A stretch of DNA of 64,000 nt, from NCBI RefSeq assembly GCF_040183065.1, contig NC_091130.1:125948914-126012913 (forward strand). The letters run 5' to 3'. The notes under the pieces were generated by a model. It saw only the letters and a program-made list of their open reading frames with translations. It made no database searches and was not told where the DNA came from. Both the position numbers and the translations under genes were made by a program. The DNA is from Periplaneta americana (Eukaryota > Arthropoda > Insecta > Blattodea > Blattidae). Positions 33,781 through 44,140 of this stretch are shown piece by piece (positions within the stretch are counted from its first letter, which is position 1; each line of letters begins with the position of its first letter).

Positions 33781-35549
33781 TTTGACAACCGAGTGAAGAA
33801 AACAGGTTAGCTATGCTATGGGTATAGATGGTAACACACGCACCAGACACGTTCGGTACAGTCAGTGCAGAAGAAATAGAAAAAGGATACCGATGGTCTC
33901 ATGGCTTGCTTTGGCCCATTGTCCGCCCATATGCAGTGATTGTCTAATCCTGCCCCAGCCCTGATAGAACTACATTCCCGTCGCTCTAAATTCCGGCAGC
34001 CAATCACGTTGCAGGTCGGCTACATTTAAACGTGTGCGTCTTGTGATTCGCTGCATTTCCTAAGGCTGGATAAATACTTAATATAATCGCCCGCCATTTT
34101 GGCTCTTTCGTTGGCGTTCGCAGAAAGCACACGAGAACGTTAATTGCCGCTCAATTATTTGCTCAATTACATTGCGTTTGATTTATTATCGTAGGAGCTA
34201 CGACATGATAATGTTTAACGGTGTGGCAAATAGATCCCTCGTTTGGTAGCTCGGCAACGAAAGAACAAAAATGGCGAACGATACTACCTACCTAGACTTT
34301 ATAGAGCCATCACTTCCTAAGGCGTAAGCAAAGAGGAGGAGTCACGCCGGGAATAACAGCGTCGCGACTATACTGGGTTTTCAGTTCAAAGTGTGTCATG
34401 GCTCGCTGTATGCCGTCATGTGGCTATCCGATGAGCCTAGACAATTCAATCTTCCTACACTTCCGCAGAGGCGTATTACCTATGTGCCAGAGAAGTTGCC
34501 TAGCAAGTACGGCGTTCATTCTGAAGAGTACTTACCGATACGTACGATAACACCTGTAGTGGCAGGAATGTGAACTGTTTGGAAATATGTACTGAGGTGA
34601 GTTTTTTTCTTACTCTCGGGATATGGAGAGAGGGTTAAGACGATTACTTACGCATTTGTTGACAATAACTTCGACGGTCAACATGGACACGGAGCATTTG
34701 ATTTGTATTGTGAAATGTTGCCGTACGCAATCGATGATAACAAATACCCTGCGTATGACTTACCGGCGCAAAACACAGGTCGAAAGAGGTTATGGTAACA
34801 CACAGACCGTACAGACCGCCATCTGTTGCCACGACATTCAAGTTATACCGTACACGTTCTCAAGTTCAGATTGAACGTCTTGATTAATAGGCAACTTCTC
34901 TGACATAAAAGCTCAAACTCGCTTCAAATCGCTGACTCACAACAGTGACGTCATGACACACTTTGAAATGAACACCCATTAGTTTCAATGCTTAGACGAG
35001 TTGCCTGATAAACTCCAAGGGCCGCAAGCTCTTCCTATATCAGCTTCGAAAACCTCTGCTACCTCCAACACTTCTCCCCAGCTTATTTTCTACTACCGGT
35101 ACTGCAGGTGATAGATGAAATCAGGGAAAGGTACGATGTTGCTGGAATAATAGAGGGAAATGCCAGTAATGCGAGACAATCGCTCTGCAATGTTTGCTTT
35201 GTCCACCACAAGTTCAATCACGACTTGGTCAGGGAACCAGGGCCGTCTGAATGGAAGGCCAATGCAGTACCACTTGAGCAACAGACGCTGCATTCAAATG
35301 TTTGATAGCTTCGAACATTAATGACGTCATAATGGCCTTAATACTGGCTAACATAATTTGAAAGTATATTCTATCTCCATGATACCTTTTTTCTCTTATG
35401 AATTAGTTTTTTTTTCCGTTCAATGATATAAACTTTTTTATCTCATATATTTTGTTGGTGCAAGTTTGGTTTTATTTACGAATGACCTTGATTCTGCAGC
35501 GCAGGTCAGTAATACAAGCACATCACTACAAAAACTGAGCAAGGTCAAA
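33781..35549. other. Unassigned; one inverted repeat
   Basis: Moderately GC-rich in parts. An imperfect inverted repeat lies at 34092-34115 (CGCCATTTTGGCTCTTTCGT) and 34252-34276, about 185 bp end to end. ORFs at 34391-34573 and 34623-34874 show no reliable domain. Confidence 0.35.
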
Positions 35550-35556
35550 GGAATAG

Positions 35557-35723
35557 CACAGTCACGAAGCTTGAGTTCCGAGGGTGCTAGGAACTATAGA
35601 CTGTGCCGGTATAGTTCGCATTGTCTGTAATGAGGCGATATTTGCGATCCTAGTGGTTAGCAACTATCTATGGATGCATATTTACTACGTATTGAGCTTC
35701 GTGACTGTATATACTAGACTGTC
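35557..35723. mobile_element. M7 MITE, short form
   Basis: 167 bp, begins CACAGTCACGAAGCTTGAGT and ends ...TGTATATACTAGACTGTC. Exact 7-bp flanks GGAATAG (35550-35556, 35724-35730). Relative to other copies the left end lost 14 bp between two short repeats. Confidence 0.9.
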
Positions 35724-35808
35724 GGAATAGTGGCAGAGAGAGAGAGAGAAAGAGAAAAATAAATACAGAGTTAGAGAGTTGAGGAACGACTCGCACAGAA
35801 GCAATTAA

Positions 35809-35810
<2 letters not shown>

Positions 35811-35871
<61 letters not shown>
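35811..35871. repeat. (ATT)n microsatellite
   Basis: Trinucleotide run following an AG-rich stretch. Confidence 0.95.
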
Positions 35872-35872
<1 letters not shown>

Positions 35873-36416
35873 CTGTGTATATATCGGTATTACAATTAAT
35901 TAATATTCAAGCCTGGTCATAGAGACCTAGGGCCTCCAGGCAATTAATTTGTGTTCCATAATGTTCTACGATATTTGGCACTTTTCCAGCGTTTTCCAGG
36001 ACTTTCGAGAACTTTATATACGCATACAATATCGAAATATCTACATACAACCTTCGAGAATGTTCTCGTACTGATTTACTACCACTCACTAATCATTTCC
36101 GGAATATTCTATGTGTTAGAATTATTCTATAAAATCTTAAGACGCTATACACTAGAAAACGTTATAGAATGAACTCAGGTGCGATACGAAACAAACAAAA
36201 ACAAAGAACACAAACACAATCTTGCAACTTAAATTGTCAAAAATTAACTGTGGTTAATTAATTATTTTCTAATTCTTTCCGAAAAATTGACATTTTCTGT
36301 GTTCTGTGTCCTCAATGTATTCCATTTCGTACATTTCCCACCACTTATATGTGACAAAAAGTGCCATACCATATCGTTCATAGTTTTCTCAGGAAAAAAA
36401 AAAAGTTTAACATCCT
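35872..36416. other. Unassigned
   Basis: AT-rich, no recognised repeat or coding region. Confidence 0.4.
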
Positions 36417-36759
36417 TTGATTGCCTCCGTGGTCTGTTGATCAGCATGCTGGCTTCCAGATCAGGAGGTCCCGGGTTCGATTCCCGGGTTCGGCTCTCGG
36501 TGAATTTTTCTTGAAGAAGAGGAATTCCCTGGGTGTCTAGAGTCTGGAATTTTGTATGAATGTGAGTGTGATTGTGAGTGTGCCGAGTTAATATTAATTA
36601 ACCAAACATCACAAATATAAAAATACATCAGGACTGTCGCTGGGCAGTAACCTGAACACACGTTTCAGCGTCACATTGTTGACAAGTAACTCCATCTGTT
36701 AGCACAACCATAAAGCATCTAAGATGCTATAGAGTTACCAACAACGAACAAAAAAAAAT
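36417..36759 (+). repeat. tRNA-derived SINE 'III'
   Basis: tRNA-like head GCCTCCGTGGTCTGTTGATC ... GGGTTCGATTCCCGGG from 36423, a body of about 260 bp, and an A-rich end. Flanked by GTTTAACATCCT on both sides (36405-36416, 36760-36771), a perfect 12-bp duplication. Confidence 0.9.
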
Positions 36760-36771
36760 GTTTAACATCCT

Positions 36772-37295
36772 CTCACTCGGTAACTACAGCTAGTAGAATC
36801 GCGATTTTTGCTCATATCGATAGAAAATCTAATAAAGAATCACTTATTCCTCTGGAGTATTTCAATAGGACGGTGTCAGTGTAACTTTAATTTAAAAACC
36901 ACTAATTTGAAGCCACTAAACGATGCAACCAGATTGCAAAGTTGTAGTCAGAGAGGGAGGTTCGCGTAGCGAGACAGACCAGAGTTCGTTGACCTCTTAC
37001 ATCTGTATTACGAGAAGAAAGAGCAGTGTGTTAGCGGCGATGTTGCCAGACTGTTGAAACTTCCAACTCAATTTTATAATTAACCGGGCATTTAATCACA
37101 AAACGTAATACATATTTTCTAATAATTTAAGTGTACCCTATCGCCCCTTTCAATCTGTAGGATCTTTGCACTTCCACCCTGTATAAATACTGTAATAAAT
37201 TTCAGGGGTTATTCTTTTAGATATTTCAAAGAAGAAAATTTAATAGAATTTTTCTCGTTTTTTCTTCATTTTTGACATAAAAATTGTTCTATATG
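36772..37295. other. Unassigned
   Basis: 36930-37040 is GC-richer; no assignment. Confidence 0.35.
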
Positions 37296-37308
37296 TAATA
37301 CTTAATAG

Positions 37309-37538
37309 TCGACCTGGTTGGCGAGTTGGTATAGCGCTGGCCTTCTATGCCCAAGGTTGCGGGTTCGATCCCGGGCCAGGTCGATGGCATTTAAGTGTGC
37401 TTAAATGTGTCAGGCTCATGTCAGTAGATTTACTGGCATGTAAAAGAACTCCTGCGGGACAAAATTCCGGCACATCCGGCGACGCTGATATAACCTCTGC
37501 AGTTGCGAGCGTCGTTAAATAAAACATAACATTAACAT
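37309..37538 (+). repeat. tRNA-derived SINE 'I', copy 1
   Basis: tRNA-like head at 37311-37382 (GACCTGGTTGGCGAGTTGGT ... GGGTTCGATCCCGGGCCAGG). Acceptor ends pair fully; the putative anticodon loop CTTCTAT would read TCT (Arg-like, tentative). Body ends GCGTCGTTAAATAAAACATA. Exact 13-bp duplication TAATACTTAATAG (37296-37308, 37539-37551). Confidence 0.95.
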
Positions 37539-37551
37539 TAATACTTAATAG

Positions 37552-38215
37552 CGTGTTTTCGGAAAGCCATTGATTTAATTCCCAATATGATCAGTCAATT
37601 TAAGAGATCAGTGTTATTATGCTTCAACATTTCCATGTTACTAGTTTGCAAATTAGACGAAATTGTCAATCTTTAAACTTTCCTCATAACATTATTAACA
37701 ACAAGTTGGACTGTGTTGGTTTATTTTATTGTATATAAATTATATGCACCTAAGCTTAATACAAAATTTCGAAATTTATTTTACATACCAAGGCCAAATA
37801 CTGAATCCCACAAAAATTCCCCAGTTTTCCAAATGTTACAGTTATGCAATAAATTACATCCTCATCGGAATGTTGATATTTTCAATATGAATTTCTCTAG
37901 ATACAGAATTATTTGTTATCATATTTTACAGAATATTGCTGTTAGTTAATTTGAAGCTATTTTCACACCTCATTTCAATTTCTCTCTTTTTTTTCTTTCT
38001 CTTATTTCTATTTTGTTTCAGTTTTTAATAAGTGCATGTTTCCTTTACCTTGTTTATGTTTTATAAATTAGTTTGTCAGTTTTGAACATTGTAATTGGGC
38101 TTTGCCTGTTATGTTCAATAACGAATAAATAAATAAAATAAATAAATAACAAGTGATTGAAAGAATTTGTATTTTGTTCTTTAAATGTGCACAAATTTGA
38201 TCCGAACAAATGAAG
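37552..38215 (+). repeat. G repeat, copy 2, split by a retroelement fragment
   Basis: GCGTGTTTTCGGAAAGCCAT to about 37621, then from about 38150 GATTGAAAGAATTTGTATTT onward, matching the two halves of copy 1 at 10606-11905. Confidence 0.65.
37622..38150 (+). pseudogene. Non-LTR retrotransposon C-terminus with (AATA)n tail
   Basis: The ORF end (37713-37949) reads IPRPNTESHKNSPVFQMLQL, CNKLHPHRNVDIFNMNFSRY, RIICYHIL and stop: the terminal segment of a Jockey/R1-like ORF2 where the last residues carry a typical N-x-SPV...LxN pattern. The 3' UTR ends GGGCTTTGCCTGTTATGTTC and a (AATA)n tail. No RT motifs remain. Confidence 0.6.
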
Positions 38216-38715
38216 GCCATGTATTAAAAACGGAGAAAAGATGAGTTAAAATTAAGTGATTACATTAATTTAATTAAACATATAACTTAGCAAGTAAGAT
38301 AAAGTATGCACATTAAAAATAAATTATATGTCAATCTTCATTAAATTACGGTACATATTTACTTAATTTTAACCTTTGCTTTCTCCGTTTTTAATAAATG
38401 GCGCTTGGCCCGCTATGACTCTAAACCCTTCAAATGTAACTTTTTGTTCTGCAAAGGAATTTAATTTACGGAGTTCTCCCGTTTTTCTCCATTTAGGCAT
38501 ATAGATTATTCCGTCACCATTTCGTCATTAGTGCATAGTATTTCCCGATCGCCGGCTGCCGACGCACGGAGGGGGCTGGCCTAGGGACGAGGAAGGGGAT
38601 TGTCTGCTCGAAACCTGAGTACACAGTGAACCTTAGTTTAGTCAGCCGGTGTGAGTTTGTGAATGCTCCTAGCTTGAGGGTTAGCTCAATAGATCATAAC
38701 AGGTCGCAGTGCTGG
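38216..38715. other. Unassigned
   Basis: A GC-rich island at 38545-38600; no gene recognised. Confidence 0.35.
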
Positions 38716-38757
38716 GTCATAGCACAGTCTAGTATATACAGTCACGAAGCTCAATAC

Positions 38758-39898
38758 GGGCTATTCCATATGAAATCGATCAGTAAAAGCCTCGCATTTT
38801 TTTATACTTTAATTTTTTCCCTATTTATACAAGGTGCTGAGGAGAGTTCATTTTCAAAAATATACTATCGAAAGTCAAACGGTTTTCGTATTGTTGAGCG
38901 ACAAATTTAGCGTATTTTATAAAAACAAGCCTCTTTCAGCGCTCTGAATTCTGGAATCATTTACTGCAGAACATTGAACGGGAGCTCATTTTGAAGCTGA
39001 CATTTGGTAGGTTATGTTAAGAAGTAATCCTTATTTTTATTGTACACAGAGATACAGACAATCTGATTTTACTTACTTTTAGGCTTTTTGCCAATTTGTA
39101 AAAATGTAAAAAAAATATTGAGAGAAAACCTTGCATTATTAAGAGGTATTCGACATTGTTTGCTTAGTGGTATGGCAATAAGTTTCGAGGGTATTAAATA
39201 GGTTATTTTCACACGCCTGGACTTGAACGGCGCAGTACCGCACGCACTGGCCGAGAGCTGAAGATAAGCGAGCGTTGGGCGTCATTTTACTCCTGTGTTT
39301 ATGAAAACTTATGATAAATCTAGCCAAGCTATGCGCTACTAGACGAAACATCACGTGTTTGTCTCCTGGCCTTGCTTGTCTCGGCTAGCTCCCGTCTCAC
39401 AGTCAGCTGGTTAGTTCACGCGCGTACTATTTATTTTCTATATTTGATATTTTCAATACTTTATCAACATACCACCAGTAAAAAATATGTGTTTATTTGC
39501 ACTTTCAATGCGGAATCTAACTATATATTTTTAAAACATTTTTTCCTAGGCAAAGGTGTCTTAATGAGGAAAAATCTAAATTTCTCCATTTCCATAAAAA
39601 GTAAGAAAATCTGTTTACCTGTCGATATAAACTTTAATTTCTCAGCATCAAAATAAACCATGATTTTGATCATTAGGTGAAAGGCTTTCGGAGCTACAAC
39701 AGTTTAAAGTTGCTAATTTTATGAAAATACGATAAATTTAAATATTTTTAATTGAAACGCTATGAAGTTCTGATGCCTCGAACTTTGCACAAAGCATTGT
39801 ATCACAGTTCTCTACGTACAAAAAAAAAGTTTCATTGTATTTAGAAATTGTAAGGTCAATTTTCTCTATATTTCGGTCGATTTGAGATGGAATAGCCC
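38758..39898. mobile_element. GGGCTATTCCAT-ended element nested in M7
   Basis: 1141 bp, inverted termini GGGCTATTCCATATGAAATC / ...GATGGAATAGCCC, flanked by ATAC on both sides (38754-38757, 39899-39902). No ORF with recognisable motifs. Superfamily unknown; a 4-bp duplication is the only clue. Confidence 0.75.
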
Positions 39899-40055
39899 AT
39901 ACGTAGTAAATATGCATCCATAGATAGTTGCGATTGTTGCTAACCACTAGGATCGCTACTATCGCCTCATCACAGACAATGCGAAATAGTACCTGCACAG
40001 TCTATTGTTCCTAGTACCCTCACAAACTCAAGCTTCGTGACTGTATATACTAGAC

Positions 40056-41295
40056 CAGACGTCTCCAAAACCGTACTCGCCAGTAAGCCCCTGAACGGAA
40101 CCGAAGCCAGTACGTAATGATCGCGCTCCGCCTCACCCATCCCACCTGTACTGTACTCAATGTTTATGAGCAAACGAAGAGCAGTGGCGGACAGCCATTA
40201 TCACTGTGTTGGTCGGCGTGTTCCACCGTTTCACAATGTCTCCTAATCATGAACGTAGTACAATCAAGGATGAATAGGAAGAGAAATATTTTGTGTTAGT
40301 GGGGAGAATGTGAAATGCTTAATTTGTTGGAAAATTCTTAAGGGTGTGTTAAAATTCAACATGCGACGACAATACTCGACTCTTCACAAAGAATATCATA
40401 CAATTACAGGCTTGTTGGACATGTGAAAATAATTTATCTGTCTAACTGTTGGTTATACATAATAAACAGTATATTACAATACGTTTGCACTCAGTTCCGC
40501 ATGACATACTTATAGTTTTTTGTTTAATTTTAGGTGAAATGCTTAGGTCTTCAAATATTTTTATAAATATAAAACAAGAAAATACAAACACAAATCATAC
40601 ACGTGTTCTCAGTCTTAAACAAAAAAAGCTTCTTGCTAGCTATGTTCTAGCTTGGAATATTGGAAAATCAATGAAGCCCTTTACAGAAGCATCATTTATA
40701 AAATCGTGCATACAGGACGTTACTAAAATACTGTGTCCAGAACAAAGTCAAAGTTTAAGAAAATTAAATTGTTTCTAATTACAGTTCAGAGAAGGAATTT
40801 CAAGATTGTAAATGTAATTGAATCTGAATTCGAAACCACAATTAACCAGTTTGTAGCTCACTCACTTGCATTGGACGAAAGCACAGATAGTAATGACAAA
40901 GCTCGCCTAGCCATTTTCATTCAAGGAGTTAATGAACATTTTACTGTGTCTGAATGTCTTCTAGATGTAATTACAAAATACAAATGGAGAAGATCTTTTC
41001 CAGGCCTGAAAGTCACCATAGAACAGAAGAGATTGAATTTGCAATGGCTTGTGTCAATAGCAACAGACGGGGCTCCAGCTTCATAGTATGTCAAAATAAT
41101 ATACAAACGTATGATATTTCTTATTCTTTTGATGTTATTATTTGTAAACCTAAGAAGAACGTTGCCGCGATCCCCCACTGACCGCTCCCATCTGTTGAGG
41201 TATGTGTGTCTTCCCCTTCTCTAGTCCTACAGCACACTGTGTTCGGCGGGCAGCATCGAGAGCACGAATGACGATACGCTTTTTGGAGACCTCTG
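40056..41295 (+). mobile_element. hAT transposon remnant nested in M7
   Basis: Ends CAGACGTCTCCAAAA / ...TTTTTGGAGACCTCTG, flanked by TACTAGAC and TACTAGAT (40048-40055, 41296-41303), an 8-bp duplication with one change. 1240 bp. Contains the N-terminal half of a hAT transposase and lacks the rest, so internally deleted. Confidence 0.9.
40530..41086 (+). pseudogene. hAT transposase fragment (ZBED5/GTF2IRD2-like)
   Basis: First frame: LASYVLAWNIGKSMKPFTEA, SFIKSCIQDVTKILCPEQSQ. A frame change at about 40735-40780 leads to VIESEFETTINQF, AHSLALDESTDSNDKARLAI, FIQGVNEHF and, after another block, LVSIATDGAPA. DEST and TDGAP carry the first two catalytic-region aspartates of hAT transposases; the alpha-helical insertion and the final Glu/dimerisation region are absent. 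The text agrees with transposases related to vertebrate GTF2IRD2/ZBED5. The 12 residues between DVITKYKWRRSFPG and the TDGAP block are altered, indicating a small deletion. Inactive. Confidence 0.85.
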
Positions 41296-41314
41296 TACTA
41301 GATTGTGGTCATAG

Positions 41315-41733
41315 TGTCCTCTTCCCGTAAATTCCGCTCCATTCAATTCCATGCTTTGAGTTGTAGCCACTTCAACATTTTGTACGTAGCTTCGTATTTA
41401 TTTTAACTGGAAGAGGGCAACATCCTTAGTAAACATTATAGCTGAAGCGTACTGTTCACCTGCTGGAGTCAATAGCTCAGTCGACTCGCGTCACAGCGTT
41501 CTAGTTCGAAGAGCGCACCGTAACGTATTTCTGCTTCCATGTACGAAGTAATTGTATGTGCATGAGGGTCCACCCACATGTTACGCTTCCGCTCTTTCGT
41601 TTGTCCCCTCAAAACAAGGCATGATTACAAAAACAATGTTTTCATTGCGGACTTTTAATATAAATTTTCCATCATTCAATTTCGCCATTTCATAGCCTAC
41701 GCCAGCCTGAAGTGCAACTGAGACAGGTTCCAA
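41315..41733. other. Unassigned
   Basis: No recognised repeat or gene. Confidence 0.4.
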
Positions 41734-41906
41734 TAACACTGAACAACAAAATTTTACTTTTTGTCTTGCTCTGAAATAAAAATAGGTGAATATTACTAAT
41801 ATGTGTGCCCTAAACCTGAATTTAAAACCCAAATTGCTCCATCACGTACCATTTTCCGAGGAAAATGAATTGAATTTTTTAAATGAAAAAAAACTACTTT
41901 TTTATA

Positions 41907-42781
41907 CAATGAAAGAGTAATGGAACGGAGAAAAATTCTCTCCGGCGCCGGGATTTGAACCCGGGCTTTCAGCTCTACGTGCTGATGCTTTATACACTAA
42001 GCCACACCGGATACCCACCCCGGCGCCGGACATAATCGTCTCAGTTTTAAGTTCCAACGCTTGGGTTCCCTCTAGTGGCCGCCCTCTGCACTACGTCATA
42101 GATGTCTATGAACGTAGGACTGAAGTCCACACATGTGCTGAGGTGCACTCGTTATGAGTGACTAGTTGGCCGGGATCCGACGGAATAAGCGCCGTCTTAA
42201 ATCACGAAGTGATTTACGCATATCATATATATTATTTAATGTACCGAAGTACATATGACATTTCCATGCAGATATTCTGCGTCATCATACGATGAAAGAG
42301 TAATGGAACGGAGAAAAATTCTCTCCGGCGCCGGGATTTGAACCCGGGTTTTCAGCCCTACATGCTGATGCTTTATCCACTAAGCCACACCGGATATCCA
42401 CCCCGGCGCCGGACAGAATCGTCTCAGTTTTAAGTTCCAACTCTTGGGTTCCCTCTAGTGGTTGTCATAACGAGTGCACCTCAGCACGTGTGTGGACTTC
42501 AGTCCTACGTTCATAGACATCTATGACGTAGTGCAGAGGACGGCCACTAGAGGGAACCCAAGAGTTGGAAGTTAAAACTGAGACGATTCTGTCCGGCGCC
42601 GGGGTGGGTATCCGGTGTGGCTTAGTGTATAAAGCATCAGCACGTAGAGCTGAAAACCCGGGTTCAAATCTCGGCGCCGGAGAGAATTTTTCTCCGTTCC
42701 TTTACTCTTTCATCGTATGATGACGCAGAATATCTGCATGGAAGTATCATATGTACTTCGGTACATTAAATAATATATATA
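41907..42781. repeat. tRNA-SINE 'IV' inverted trimer
   Basis: Three tRNA-like modules: 41940-42010 (minus), 42320-42400 (minus) and 42611-42681 (plus). The last two form a large fold-back (about 42225-42781, arms ~250 bp) around a centre near 42475-42545. Outer flanks are TACTTTTTTATA (41895-41906) and TACTTTTTTTTA (42782-42793), so the whole 0.87-kb structure appears to have entered Z in one event. Confidence 0.8.
42611..42681 (+). ncRNA. tRNA-like cloverleaf within SINE IV
   Basis: 71 nt that fold as a full cloverleaf: acceptor TCCGGTG/CGCCGGA, D stem GCTT/AAGC, anticodon stem TCAGC/GCTGA with loop ACGTAGA, T stem CCGGG/CTCGG with loop TTCAAAT. The formal anticodon is GTA (Tyr) but position 33 is C, not T, which argues against a functional tRNA. 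The A and B boxes could serve as a pol III promoter. No CCA, no isolated gene context. Confidence 0.7.
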
Positions 42782-42936
42782 TACTTTTTTTTATTTTTCA
42801 CTGCTACTGGTAAAATTACAAGACACTAGGGATTCAAAATGCATCATAATACTTGAAAAACGTGTACTGGATACAAAAATGATGTTACATAGTTTAAAAC
42901 ACAACAATAAAAATATTTCATGCATATAATGAGAAA

Positions 42937-43627
42937 TCACCTGAATATAATAGTATCACCTGAATATAATAGAACAAAATTTCAATATGAAAATTTCCCC
43001 AAACAAAACAAAAATTATGGCGTTCCAAGGTAAACAGCCAGTTAGGAGTAAAATTTGCATTGGAACCCATACGTTAGAACAGGTAAACTCATTTAAATAT
43101 TTAGGTTATAATTTGACATATTTACCTGTTACTGATATATCTGAAAATATTCAACATTTTAATGGAGCCTTAAGAACCATCAACCAGGTTTTCACAACCA
43201 CGAAAACCCAAAAACATACCAGGTTAAAAGCATATAAAGTTCTAGGAAGACCTGTCTTCATGTATGGTAGTGAAGCCCGGACTGTCCGAAACTCAGATGT
43301 TCAACGCCTAACAACTGCGGAAATGAGATTTCTAAGGACTGCCGGCTACAGCTTGCTTGACCACAAAAGGAATGAACTAATTACAGAAGAATTGAAAATT
43401 ACACCTATTTATGAATATCTCAACCACTATAGACAAAACTGGCTTAACCATGTCAATAGAATGGACCGTTCCAGAATCCCAAGACAAATTCTCCGCTATA
43501 TACCACATGGAAGACGATCTTTGGGACGCCCCCTGAAAAGATGGACGGAGACCGTAACAGGCCACTAGGCCTAATACCTGCAAGGACGACGACGATGACG
43601 ATGACGATGATGATGATGATGATAATA
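42937..43627 (+). mobile_element. 5'-truncated non-LTR retrotransposon with (GAY)n tail
   Basis: Perfect 11-bp duplication ATAATGAGAAA (42926-42936, 43628-43638) inside Z copy 2. Contains the end of an RT ORF and a tail of (GAC)n grading into (GAT)n and (AAT)n from 43580. Confidence 0.9.
42987..43568 (+). CDS. Reverse transcriptase C-terminal part (partial, intact frame)
   Basis: 193 residues. ISPNKTKIMAFQG is the segment just after the YADD box; EQVNSFKYLGYNLTYL is the conserved FxYLG block. Then LKAYKVLGRPVFMYGSEAR corresponds to the thumb-like region (TLLYGSETW in relatives), followed by LTTAEMRFLRTAGYSLLDHK, YRQNWLNHVNRMDRSRIPRQ and GRRSLGRPLKRWTETV, the basic C-terminal end. The ORF is open to its natural stop, so it is a recent but 5'-truncated insertion. 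Resembles the endonuclease-RT proteins of RTE/Jockey-like families; catalytic palm absent. Confidence 0.85.
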   Translation: MKISPNKTKIMAFQGKQPVRSKICIGTHTLEQVNSFKYLGYNLTYLPVTDISENIQHFNGALRTINQVFTTTKTQKHTRLKAYKVLGRPVFMYGSEARTVRNSDVQRLTTAEMRFLRTAGYSLLDHKRNELITEELKITPIYEYLNHYRQNWLNHVNRMDRSRIPRQILRYIPHGRRSLGRPLKRWTETVTGH

Positions 43628-43639
43628 ATAATGAGAAAA

Positions 43640-44140
43640 TATCAGAATTTAAACTTGTATTTAAAAGAATTTTCTGGATAACAGCCGTTTATAACTAGAC
43701 CAGGGACTGTCTTACAAGGAACCAACTGAATGATGATCTTCCTTTATATCGCTTTCCATTTCAGATATTTCTTGGTGAAATCTTTCCACGTGCTCGTCGC
43801 TTACCGCTTCAAGATTAGGAGGAAAGAAAACCAAAAGAGAACGTAAAAAAGTGTATTTTGAGAGACATATTACATCCCATTTTCTCATATGCACTTGGCA
43901 TGGTTTCCACAACAAGTTCTATGTAGTTGTCTGCGCTATAATTTCCAAGGAAATTTGAGCAAACATGTTTGAAAGCGCGCCATGCCATTTTTTCTCTAAT
44001 GGAAAGTTTTTCCTTAAAGAGTCAGCCGTAACTTCGTGAATTTATGGATCGATGAAAATGCCCTATTTTAATTTGCCTTTCACTCAAAATGGTAAACTTT
44101 TCTTTTAAATAATGAAAACCACACCCTTGTTTGTTCATTG
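43640..44140 (-). pseudogene. HLDFF-family ORF in Z copy 2, frame-broken
   Basis: Minus strand. VFFPPNLEAVSDEHVERFHQ and EISEME are readable in one frame (43712-43915); MAWRAF-like and FLGN-like text is in another. About three frame changes compared with 8425-8908. Confirms that the ORF belongs to Z rather than to an independent gene. Confidence 0.65.

Larger units (their letters stand above)
38723..41307. mobile_element. M7 element carrying two nested DNA transposons
   Basis: Begins CACAGTCTAGTATATACAGT at 38723; its pieces are 38723-38757, 39899-40055 and 41296-41307, ending GATTGTG. Flanked by the 7-bp duplication GTCATAG (38716-38722, 41308-41314). With the two insertions removed it is about 195 bp, like the short forms. 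Middle-piece orientation is reversed relative to the copy at 7990. Confidence 0.85.

Noticed and set aside
34391..34573. Possible THAP-like zinc finger reading (MARCMPSCGYPMSLD in another frame)
   Set aside because: Only a Cys pattern is suggestive; no His or AVPTIF-like region follows.
37311..37382. A functional tRNA-Arg gene
   Set aside because: Part of a SINE with TSD, found three times with identical body sequence.
42611..42681. A functional tRNA-Tyr gene
   Set aside because: Lacks U33, is repeated with SINE body on both sides, and has no isolated tRNA gene context.
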